From contig CATWUX010000147.1 of NCBI GenBank assembly GCA_958354085.1, forward strand, positions 1 through 5,210: DNA of 5,210 nucleotides, written 5' to 3'. The DNA comes from an uncultured Oscillospiraceae bacterium (GTDB taxonomy: Bacteria; Bacillota; Clostridia; Oscillospirales; Acutalibacteraceae). Both the position numbers and the translations under genes were made by a program. How positions within the stretch are numbered: the first letter of the stretch is position 1; each line of letters begins with the position of its first letter. This document shows, one piece after another, positions 1 through 4,834 of this stretch. The notes under the pieces are model-generated. The model saw only the letters and a program-made list of their open reading frames with translations, did no database searches and was not told the origin of the DNA.

Positions 1-281
1 ATCAGACGATAGCCTTTTGCTGCGGCGACGGAAGCAAGGCCGATGCCGGTATTGCCGGAAGTGGGTTCGATGATGACCGATTCCGGCTTCAATCTTCCGG
101 AGGATTCTGCATCATCGATCATCGCCTTAGCAATGCGGTCTTTGACCGAACCGGCCGGATTAAGGTATTCGAGCTTTGCCAGGAGCTTCGCCTCCAGCTT
201 CAATTCCTTTTCGATATGTGTGAGTTCAAGAAGCGGCGTTTTGCCGATGAGCTGATCAGCGGATGTGTAAATATGGGACAT
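1..281 (-). CDS. cysK: Cysteine synthase (O-acetylserine sulfhydrylase), N-terminal 93 residues, cut by window edge
   Basis: Pyridoxal-phosphate enzyme that makes L-cysteine from O-acetylserine and sulfide in the cytoplasm, the last step of cysteine biosynthesis. The visible part begins MSHIYTSADQLIGKTPLLEL, the usual fold-type II start (IGxTPL). NPAGSVKDR at residues 41-49 carries the lysine (K47) that forms the Schiff base with PLP. TSGNTGIGLA at 74-83 is the substrate-binding loop. The ATG is supported by an AAGGAG ribosome binding site 9 nt upstream (complement of 291-296). The PLP-phosphate glycine loop and the C-terminal half lie outside the window, so a CysM or cystathionine beta-synthase-like paralogue cannot be excluded, although SVKDR with TSGNT and the short N-terminus fit CysK best. 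It is divergent from the next gene and has its own strong promoter and a foldable leader. Confidence 0.93.
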   Translation of the reverse strand, partial: MSHIYTSADQLIGKTPLLELTHIEKELKLEAKLLAKLEYLNPAGSVKDRIAKAMIDDAESSGRLKPESVIIEPTSGNTGIGLASVAAAKGYRL

Positions 282-304
282 AATCGGTTTCTCCTTTATG
301 TTTT

Positions 305-370
305 GGTAAAAGGCGTGGCACGGAACACAGGCTCTGCGGGGAGCCGTAGACGGATAGTGTTGCCTTTACC
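305..370 (-). promoter_or_regulatory. Structured 5' leader of the cysteine synthase mRNA (candidate regulatory RNA)
   Basis: The leader RNA begins close to its own outer stem. GGTAAAGGC (complement of 362-370) pairs with GCCTTTTACC (complement of 305-314): nine base pairs with one bulged U. Stacked on this is AACAC/GTGTT (357-361 with 324-328), and inside it GGCTC/GAGCC (341-345 with 330-334) closing a 6-nt loop. The 3' side carries a 9-nt bulge (315-323) and the 5' side an 11-nt bulge (346-356). The outer stem ends about 8 nt before the ribosome binding site. It does not match the S-box, T-box or other riboswitch consensus patterns I know. There is no U-run, so attenuation by termination is unlikely; control of translation or simple mRNA stabilisation would fit. 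The pairing is seen in the sequence; the function is inferred. Confidence 0.45.
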
Positions 371-374
371 ATCT

Positions 375-403
375 ATTATATGCTAAGGGAAATCGATTAT
401 CAA
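375..403 (-). promoter_or_regulatory. Sigma-A-type promoter for the cysteine synthase gene
   Basis: Read on the minus strand, the -35 box TTGATA (complement of 398-403) and the -10 box TATAAT (complement of 375-380) are separated by exactly 17 nt. This is one mismatch from full consensus. Transcription should start near 368, giving a leader of about 87 nt before the ATG. No promoter of similar quality faces the divergent plus-strand gene. Confidence 0.85.
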
Positions 404-479
404 TAGCCTAAGAGACAAGCATACGGCACATTTTTCTTCCGGCTGCATACAGTGATAGTAAAACATGCGATGGCAGGAC

Positions 480-486
480 AGGAGGG
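480..486 (+). promoter_or_regulatory. Ribosome binding site that fixes the start of the helical protein
   Basis: AGGAGGG lies 5 nt before the ATG at 492. The alternative in-frame ATG at 465 has no purine-rich site ahead of it and would place this sequence inside the coding region, so the shorter 184-residue product is chosen. Confidence 0.8.
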
Positions 487-491
487 AAAGT

Positions 492-1046
492 ATGCGCAAC
501 GGATATACGCAGCAACAGATTTGTTTGATGAATCAATTGCGAAAGCTGTGGTCGCAGCATGTATATTGGACACGATTTTTCATCATCAGCACGGCGGCGG
601 AGCTGGGCGACTTGGAACCGGTCACGAACCGGTTGCTGCAAAACCCCAAGGATTTTGCGCGGCTGTTTGCCACGTTTTACGGCATGGAGATGGCCGGACA
701 GTTTCAGGAGCTTTTTACCCAGCATTTGCTGATTGCGGCTGAACTGGTAAACGCGGCGAAAGCGCAGGAGGCCGATAAAGCTAAGGAGGCTCGCAGACGA
801 TGGTATAAGAATGCGGAGGAGATTGCGGAATTTTTAGCGACACACAATCCGTGCTGGGATGAGGCAAAATGGAAAAGCCTGTTATACAGTCATTTGCAAA
901 TGACGGAGAAAGAAACAACGCTTCGTTTGAGCGGCCAGTATGCGGAGGATATTCACGTATTCGATGAAGTAGAAGAGGAAGCGCTCAAAATGGCCGATTA
1001 TATGTTTTGCGGTATTCTAAAGCAGGGCCCCTGCTGGAGAAAATAG
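492..1046 (+). CDS. Conserved all-helical hypothetical protein, 184 aa, internally repetitive
   Basis: Function unknown. The protein is soluble and almost certainly all alpha-helical, with no signal peptide or membrane segment. A similar pattern recurs: LWSQHVYWTR around H23, LLQNP at 48-52, LFTQHLLIAAEL around H78, FLATHNP at 114-120, LLYSHLQMTEKE around H134, then an acidic C-terminal helix (DEVEEEALKMADY, 158-170). This suggests two or three diverged copies of a helical hairpin unit. I recognise the pattern as a conserved Firmicutes family; from memory, some members carry the database name acetylglutamate kinase, but no nucleotide-binding or kinase motif is visible and that name should not be copied. 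The ATG at 492 is preferred over the in-frame ATG at 465 because AGGAGGG at 480-486 sits just before it. It is followed by a terminator and appears monocistronic. Confidence 0.85.
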   Translation: MRNGYTQQQICLMNQLRKLWSQHVYWTRFFIISTAAELGDLEPVTNRLLQNPKDFARLFATFYGMEMAGQFQELFTQHLLIAAELVNAAKAQEADKAKEARRRWYKNAEEIAEFLATHNPCWDEAKWKSLLYSHLQMTEKETTLRLSGQYAEDIHVFDEVEEEALKMADYMFCGILKQGPCWRK

Positions 1047-1069
1047 GATAGAACGACCGGGCTTGACGG

Positions 1070-1112
1070 TCAAGGCGTTCTCGTGCGCTCTATGCAGAGG
1101 CGCCTTGATTTT
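1070..1112 (+). terminator. Rho-independent terminator of the helical-protein gene
   Basis: TCAAGGCG (1070-1077) pairs perfectly with CGCCTTGA (1101-1108) and is followed by TTTT at 1109-1112. A second, nested helix CTCT/AGAG (1088-1091 with 1096-1099) closes an ATGC loop. It begins 24 nt after the stop codon. The T-run is short, so efficiency may be moderate. Confidence 0.65.
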
Positions 1113-1177
1113 ACCATCTGAAAAGCGGTTGTGTGTTTCTTGGACGCGAATTTGGTCGAATTTTTGTAGTTTTGCTC

Positions 1178-1206
1178 TTGATTACTTCTGCATTTGGTTG
1201 TATAAT
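1178..1206 (+). promoter_or_regulatory. Sigma-A-type promoter for mscL
   Basis: TTGATT (1178-1183) and a perfect TATAAT (1201-1206) are separated by 17 nt. The predicted start is near 1213, leaving an AT-rich leader of about 77 nt before the mscL ATG. This makes mscL a separate transcription unit from the gene upstream. Confidence 0.78.
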
Positions 1207-1273
1207 TTGCTCGGATAAGATTTTCATTTTTCTTTATTAGCTTAAAATGGATGTTTCCAAAACTGAAAAACAG

Positions 1274-1279
1274 AAAGGA
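1274..1279 (+). promoter_or_regulatory. Ribosome binding site that fixes the mscL start
   Basis: AAAGGA lies 10 nt before the ATG at 1290. An in-frame ATG at 1251 would add 13 residues that MscL proteins do not have (MFPKLKNRKDVRL) and has no clear site ahead of it. Confidence 0.65.
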
Positions 1280-1289
1280 CGTGCGGTTA

Positions 1290-1724
1290 ATGGGCAAAAA
1301 GAAAGGGTTTATTGCGGAGTTCAAGGAGTTTATTTCCAGAGGCAGCGTGGTGGATTTAGCGGTAGGTGTTGTCATCGGCGGTGCGTTTACGGCGATTGTG
1401 ACATCGTTAGTAAACGATATTATCATGCCGATCATCGGATTGATTATCGGCGGGATCAATTTTACCGGGTTGAAATTTGTGATTACTCCAGGTACCGATG
1501 AGGTGGCCGAGGCCGCTATCCTTTACGGAAATTTCATTCAGAGCGTTATCAACTTCCTCTTAATTGCGCTGACGATTTTCATTGTGATAAAAGTCATGAA
1601 TAAATTCCACAGAAAAAAAGAAGAACCCAAAGTGGAAGAGGCTCCCAAAGAGCCGCCGGAGGATATATTGCTTCTGCGCGAAATCCGGGATTTGCTGTCC
1701 GATAACGACAGTAAACGCGAATAA
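1290..1724 (+). CDS. mscL: Large-conductance mechanosensitive channel MscL, 144 aa
   Basis: Membrane channel that opens under high tension to release solutes during hypo-osmotic shock; members of the family form homopentamers. The layout is complete. There is a short amphipathic N-terminal helix (GFIAEFKEFISRG, 6-18). The pore-lining first membrane helix (about 19-45) carries the family signature VVDLAVGVVIGGAF, then NDIIMPIIG. An extracytoplasmic loop follows (about 53-78), then a second membrane helix (about 82-103, IQSVINFLLIALTIFIVIKV). A charged KKEEPKVEEAPKEPPED linker leads to the C-terminal cytoplasmic helix ILLLREIRDLL (126-136). Length is normal for the family (roughly 130-150 residues). 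The start at 1290 follows the ribosome binding site and the family's usual N-terminus. It has its own promoter and a candidate terminator, so it is probably monocistronic. Confidence 0.96.
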   Translation: MGKKKGFIAEFKEFISRGSVVDLAVGVVIGGAFTAIVTSLVNDIIMPIIGLIIGGINFTGLKFVITPGTDEVAEAAILYGNFIQSVINFLLIALTIFIVIKVMNKFHRKKEEPKVEEAPKEPPEDILLLREIRDLLSDNDSKRE

Positions 1725-1733
1725 TATACATCT

Positions 1734-1792
1734 TCTATGCTCTTTCGGTCGGATAATTCACGATGGGAAACGCCGTGTGGCATAGACTTTTT
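1734..1792 (+). terminator. Candidate mscL terminator with a long internal loop
   Basis: TCTATGC (1734-1740) pairs with GCATAGA (1780-1786), followed by CTTTTT. The 39-nt interior contains a smaller stem CACG/CGTG (1759-1762 with 1774-1777). The position 10 nt past the mscL stop fits a terminator. The large loop makes it a weaker call than the other terminators in the window. Confidence 0.5.
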
Positions 1793-1888
1793 ATCCGCCG
1801 TGCCGGAGAAAAGGGATGTGGCGTTGCCCGGATAGGGAAGAAATCGGCGATCGACGACGGAAAAACTTAAAAAGAGCGGTCCTATGCT

Positions 1889-1970
1889 TAGCGAATAGAG
1901 CGGTGTCTGTCTTTCGGGGTGGCCTTGGTGGCTTTACCTTAATACAGATCGTTTCTATTCGCTATTTTTT
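1889..1970 (+). terminator. Long hairpin with perfect basal stem and T-run: terminator of an attenuator or small RNA
   Basis: TAGCGAATAGA (1889-1899) pairs over 11 bp with TCTATTCGCTA (1954-1964), followed directly by TTTTTT (1965-1970). Further nested helices extend it: TCTGT/ACAGA (1906-1910 with 1944-1948), GGGGT/ACCTT with two G-U pairs (1916-1920 with 1936-1940), and GCC/GGC (1922-1924 with 1930-1932) around a TTGGT loop. The apex contains an imperfect tandem repeat, GGTGGCCTT/GGTGGCTTT (1918-1935). The T-run lies only on the plus strand. It sits about 48 nt before the -35 box of the next gene and over 160 nt after mscL, and has no clear promoter of its own. It could be a backup terminator for mscL, the 3' end of a small RNA, or an attenuator. 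Confidence 0.7.
1941..1954 (+). repeat. 14-nt direct repeat, copy 1 (in the 3' half of the long hairpin)
   Basis: AATACAGATCGTTT is identical to 2048-2061, 107 bp downstream. This copy contains the ACAGA that pairs inside the hairpin and touches the start of the basal 3' arm. Confidence 0.75.
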
Positions 1971-2017
1971 ATCGGTTGTCACCTATATTTATCTTCTCCC
2001 AAAAATCGTTCTGCACC

Positions 2018-2046
2018 TTGACGGATGGGGGAAAGACCTGTAAAAT
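2018..2046 (+). promoter_or_regulatory. Sigma-A-type promoter for the DUF1015 gene
   Basis: TTGACG (2018-2023) and TAAAAT (2041-2046) are separated by 17 nt, each one mismatch from consensus. The predicted start is near 2053, so the second copy of the 14-nt repeat covers the start site. The leader would be only about 33 nt. Confidence 0.78.
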
Positions 2047-2047
2047 A

Positions 2048-2061
2048 AATACAGATCGTTT
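2048..2061 (+). repeat. 14-nt direct repeat, copy 2 (over the predicted transcription start of the DUF1015 gene)
   Basis: AATACAGATCGTTT begins 2 nt after the -10 box and spans the expected +1. This is a typical place for a repressor site or for a sequence that sets the 5' end of the mRNA. Identical to 1941-1954. Confidence 0.75.
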
Positions 2062-2085
2062 GAAATAACAGGAGGAAATAGTACT

Positions 2086-3396
2086 ATGGCCGAAATTCGC
2101 CCTTTTCACGCTTTGCGTTTTACGCAGGCTGCCGGTCCGATCGAGGAGTTGACCTGCCCGCCGTATGACATCATTTCCGAATCACAGCGGCTGGCTTATC
2201 TGGCGCGTAATCCGCATAACATCATCCGTCTGGAACTTCCCAAGGATGGAGAGAATCCATATGCGGAGGCCGGCAATGTGCTGCGGCAGTGGCTGGCGGA
2301 TGGTATCCTGTCTCCTGACGAGCAGGCGGCGTTTTATGTATATGAAATTGAATTTTTGCTGGAGGGTGCGAGCGACATCAGCGGAATCAGCGGCGGCGAC
2401 CGCAGTGTGGCTGGACTGATCGCACAGGTACACTTAGAGGAATTCTCCAAGGGGATTGTGCTGCCGCACGAGGAAACGCTGTCCAAGGCCAAGCAGGATC
2501 GCTTGAACCTGATGAAAGCGACCGGCTGCAATTTCAGCAACATTTATTCGCTGTACATGGACGACGGCGGCGAATCCGAAACGCAGGATATTCTGGCGCT
2601 GGTCATGCGTGAGCAGCCGCTGGTGGCGATGACGGATGAAAGCGGGCTTGTGCATCGCTTGTGGGCAATCACCGATCCGACTATGATCGAATCCATCCAG
2701 CGCCGTTTTCTGGATACCAAGCTGTATATTGCCGACGGCCATCACCGCTATGAAACGGCGCTGAATTACCGCAATTATCTGCGCGAGCAGGGCGTGCCTG
2801 AGGGGACAAATGCGGATTATGTTATGATGATGCTGGTCGAAATGAGCCATCCAGGACTCGTGGTGTTCCCGACGCACCGACTGGTGCGCGGTTTGGAAAC
2901 TTTCGATCCGCAGGCACTGCTGGCGGATTGCGCCGCCTATTTTGAAATTACGCCGGACATCGGCATCGACGCGCTGGACGAGTCGCTGGAAAGCGCCTAT
3001 CAGGCGGGGCAGAAGGCGTTTGGTTTTTATACCGGCGGCGATTCGTTTACCCTGCTGACGCTCAAGGATGTATCGGTGATGGCGCAGTTTTTGCCGGAGC
3101 TGTCGCCCGCGTCACGGCAGCTGGACGTCAATGTGCTGCACACGTTAGTGCTGGAACGGCTGATGGGCATTGATAAGGCCAATATGGCGAACCAGACCAA
3201 CCTGACCTATACCCGCAGCTTACAGGAGGCGCTGGACAACGTAAAGCTCGGTCAGTACCAGTGCGCTTTTCTGCTGAATCCCACCCGTGTGACCGAGATC
3301 CGCGACGTGGCGGCCGCCGGCGAAAAAATGCCGCAAAAATCCACCTATTTTTATCCCAAGCTCATCACCGGTTTAACCATGAATAAGCTGGACTGA
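2086..3396 (+). CDS. DUF1015 family protein (COG4198-like), 436 aa, full length
   Basis: Conserved cytoplasmic protein of uncertain biochemical role. Family hallmarks are present in order: CPPYDIIS near the N-terminus (24-31), LPHEETLSKAKQDRL (126-140), the highly conserved YIADGHHRYETA (214-225), LDVNVLH (346-352) and the C-terminal MPQKSTYFYPKLITGL (415-430). The DGHHR element resembles the catalytic motif of ParB/sulfiredoxin-fold proteins, including ADP- or ATP-dependent free serine kinases (SerK, SbnI). In Clostridia such genes are often beside serC/serA. A role in serine metabolism is therefore possible but inferred, and no serine gene is visible here. No signal peptide or membrane helix is seen. 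An AGGAGG site at 2070-2075 lies 10 nt before the ATG. It has its own promoter, and a terminator follows, so it is probably monocistronic. Confidence 0.93.
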   Translation: MAEIRPFHALRFTQAAGPIEELTCPPYDIISESQRLAYLARNPHNIIRLELPKDGENPYAEAGNVLRQWLADGILSPDEQAAFYVYEIEFLLEGASDISGISGGDRSVAGLIAQVHLEEFSKGIVLPHEETLSKAKQDRLNLMKATGCNFSNIYSLYMDDGGESETQDILALVMREQPLVAMTDESGLVHRLWAITDPTMIESIQRRFLDTKLYIADGHHRYETALNYRNYLREQGVPEGTNADYVMMMLVEMSHPGLVVFPTHRLVRGLETFDPQALLADCAAYFEITPDIGIDALDESLESAYQAGQKAFGFYTGGDSFTLLTLKDVSVMAQFLPELSPASRQLDVNVLHTLVLERLMGIDKANMANQTNLTYTRSLQEALDNVKLGQYQCAFLLNPTRVTEIRDVAAAGEKMPQKSTYFYPKLITGLTMNKLD

Positions 3397-3458
3397 TCCT
3401 GCAAGCGGAAAATCTGTGCAGCAAGGCTGGAAGCGCTCGAGGTGTAATCCAAAGAAGC

Positions 3459-3505
3459 AAAAAGCCCGCGGAGAGTGTGAAAACACTTGTACGCGGGCTT
3501 TTTTT
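3459..3505 (+). terminator. Strong, bidirectional-looking terminator after the DUF1015 gene
   Basis: GCCCGCG (3464-3470) pairs with CGCGGGC (3492-3498), flanked by AAAAA (3459-3463) and seven T (3499-3505) that extend the stem and give T-runs on both strands. The top is a second helix AGTGT/ACACT (3474-3478 with 3483-3487) closed by a GAAA tetraloop. It is the best terminator in the window and lies about 65 nt after the stop codon. Confidence 0.92.
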
Positions 3506-3515
3506 CGGGTATACT
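3487..3515 (+). promoter_or_regulatory. Candidate promoter for the Y-family polymerase, overlapping the terminator
   Basis: TATACT (3510-3515) is a good -10 box; 17 nt upstream lies TTGTAC (3487-3492), a poor -35 box with only the TTG matching. The spacer is the 3' arm and T-run of the upstream terminator. TATTAT at 3518-3523 is an alternative -10. The RNA would start near 3522, only about 22 nt before the ATG. No LexA-type operator (CGAAC-N4-GTTCG) is seen nearby. Confidence 0.5.
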
Positions 3516-3530
3516 GGTATTATGAAAGAA

Positions 3531-3536
3531 AGGAGG
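3531..3536 (+). promoter_or_regulatory. Ribosome binding site that fixes the polymerase start
   Basis: AGGAGG lies 7 nt before the ATG at 3544. The in-frame GTG at 3538 is only 1 nt from this site and cannot be used, so the protein starts MERTILHCD. Confidence 0.85.
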
Positions 3537-3543
3537 GGTGCGC

Positions 3544-4791
3544 ATGGAACGAACCATTCTGCATTGTGACTGCAATGGCTTTTTCGCGTCGGTGGAGTGC
3601 GTGCGCGCCCCGCAGCTACGTGAGGTGCCGATGGCGGTCTGCGGCAACCCGGAAAATCGTCACGGTATCATTCTGGCGAAAAACGAGCTGGCCAAGCGCT
3701 GCGGCGTGACAACGGCGGAGACCATCTGGCAGGCGCGGAAAAAATGCCCGGAACTGGTGCTGGTGCCGCCGCATCACGAGGAATATGCACGGTATTCGCG
3801 GTTGGTGAACGCGATCTATGCGCGGTATACCGACTTGGTGGAGCCGTTCGGCATTGACGAGTCGTGGCTGGATGTGACCGGCAGCCGATTACTGTTTGGC
3901 GATGGCCCCACTATTGCCGACCGGCTGCGCCGTGAGGTGCGGGAAGAGCTCGGACTGACGATTTCCGTAGGCGTGTCGTTTAATAAGGTCTTTGCCAAGC
4001 TGGGTAGCGATTATCGTAAGCCGGATGCGACCACGGTCATACCGCGGGACAAGGTAGCGGAGATCGTCTATCCGCTGCCGGTTTCAGATTTGCTGTATGT
4101 GGGCAAAGCGGCGGCGCAGACACTGAATAAGCTGTATATCCGCACCATCGGCGATCTGGCACAGGCGGATCGCACGCTGGTGGTCAAGGCATTGGGAAAG
4201 TTGGGGGAGATGATCCACGATTATGCCAACGGGCTGGATGACAGCCCGGTACGCTCGATTGACGATAAGCGGGAGGTAAAATCGGTGGGCAACGGCATAA
4301 CCTTCAGCCGCAATCTTGTCGGCTGGGAGGATATCCATGTGGGTGTGCTTGCGCTGGCTGACAGCGTGGCGTCCCGCCTGCGCGCGGCCGGCCTGAAATG
4401 CCAGACGGTGCAGGTGATTGTGAAAAATCCCGCGCTCAAGTCCATTTCCCGGCAGCAGGCGCTGTCCGCGTCCACCGATCTGGCGCGGGAGATCAGCGAC
4501 GCGGCGATGCGTATTCTGCGCGGCTGTTGGAACGAGCGTGCGCCGATTCGGATGCTGACCATTACCGCGCTGCAGCTGACGACCGAGGATACGGGAGAGC
4601 AGCTGTCGCTGTTTGAGCCGGATCCGACGCCACGGCGGGAACGGCAGGAGCGGTTGGAGGCGGCGATGGATCGTATTCGCGGAAAATACGGCCATGCGGC
4701 GATTCAATCCTGCGCCGTGTGGAAAAACGACATAGGCGCCTCGACGGAGGAAAAGGATGGCGAAGCAGTGGATCATCTGACTGCAGAATGA
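3544..4791 (+). CDS. dinB: Y-family translesion DNA polymerase (Pol IV/DinB-like), 415 aa
   Basis: Low-fidelity polymerase that copies past damaged bases. The catalytic acidic residues are all visible: D9 in HCDCNGFFASVE and D105/E106 in FGIDESWLD. F14, five residues after D9, is the expected steric gate against ribonucleotides. SVGVSFNKVFAKLGSDYRKPD (141-161) is the conserved palm segment, VSDLLYVGKAAAQTLNKLYIRTIGDLA (180-206) the helix-hairpin-helix thumb, and residues from about 245 to 345 the little-finger domain. QLSLF at 353-357 is a classic sliding-clamp binding motif. It is followed by about 58 more residues (R/E-rich, then GKYGHAAIQSC), an arrangement I associate with Firmicutes Y-family enzymes related to UvrX/YqjW rather than E. 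coli DinB. The exact subfamily is uncertain. All key residues are intact and length is normal. Its 3' end overlaps a hairpin shared with the convergent trpS. Confidence 0.93.
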   Translation: MERTILHCDCNGFFASVECVRAPQLREVPMAVCGNPENRHGIILAKNELAKRCGVTTAETIWQARKKCPELVLVPPHHEEYARYSRLVNAIYARYTDLVEPFGIDESWLDVTGSRLLFGDGPTIADRLRREVREELGLTISVGVSFNKVFAKLGSDYRKPDATTVIPRDKVAEIVYPLPVSDLLYVGKAAAQTLNKLYIRTIGDLAQADRTLVVKALGKLGEMIHDYANGLDDSPVRSIDDKREVKSVGNGITFSRNLVGWEDIHVGVLALADSVASRLRAAGLKCQTVQVIVKNPALKSISRQQALSASTDLAREISDAAMRILRGCWNERAPIRMLTITALQLTTEDTGEQLSLFEPDPTPRRERQERLEAAMDRIRGKYGHAAIQSCAVWKNDIGASTEEKDGEAVDHLTAE

Positions 4792-4825
4792 ACAACGGCA
4801 CGGTTTATATGACCGTGCCGTTGTT
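4791..4825. terminator. 14-bp perfect hairpin between convergent polymerase and trpS genes
   Basis: AACAACGGCACGGT (4791-4804) pairs over all 14 bp with ACCGTGCCGTTGTT (4812-4825), leaving a 7-nt loop. It starts on the last base of the polymerase stop codon and ends 9 bp before the trpS stop on the other strand. The symmetric TTGTT ends give only weak T-runs in either direction. Its position argues for a shared bidirectional terminator. Confidence 0.7.
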
Positions 4826-4834
4826 ATAGCCGCT

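Larger units (their letters stand above)
1725..2085. other. 361-bp non-coding gap between mscL and the DUF1015 gene
   Basis: No credible gene is seen here; the one open frame with an ATG (1816-2043) runs through the hairpin and promoter and lacks a ribosome binding site. From left to right the gap holds an mscL terminator candidate, a weak inverted repeat TATCCG/CGGATA (1792-1797 with 1829-1834), an 8-nt direct repeat AGAGCGGT (1873-1880 and 1897-1904), a long hairpin with a T-run, and the DUF1015 promoter and ribosome binding site. A 14-nt exact repeat links the hairpin and the promoter. Confidence 0.8.

Noticed and set aside
404..480. Promoter for the helical-protein gene
   Set aside because: The best -10-like element (GATAGT, 454-459) has only TTTTTC at the right -35 distance, and TACAGT at 448-453 has no -35. 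A promoter must exist, but I cannot place it.
1792..1834. Inverted repeat TATCCG/CGGATA as another terminator
   Set aside because: Only 6 bp with a 31-nt loop and no T-run after it; could easily be chance.
1911..1940. GGGGTGG... sequence in the long hairpin as a T-box (AGGGTGGNACCGCG)
   Set aside because: Only the GGGTGG part matches; the ACCGCG half and the T-box stem I and specifier arrangement are not present.
1816..2043. Open frame of 75 codons on the plus strand between mscL and the DUF1015 gene
   Set aside because: It runs through the long hairpin, its T-run and the DUF1015 promoter, has no ribosome binding site, and its translation looks like no known protein.
2434..2877. Minus-strand open frame (147 codons) opposite the DUF1015 gene
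   Set aside because: The plus-strand frame carries all the conserved family motifs here; the antisense frame has no start signal or recognisable protein.
3516..3560. LexA/DinR operator near the polymerase start (GGAACGAACC at 3545-3554)
   Set aside because: The GAAC half-site has no inverted GTTC partner at the required spacing and lies inside the coding region.
4084..4776. Long minus-strand open frame (230 codons) opposite the polymerase gene
   Set aside because: It is a shadow of a GC-rich, clearly recognised gene; the translation is rich in R, H and Q with no domain-like pattern.
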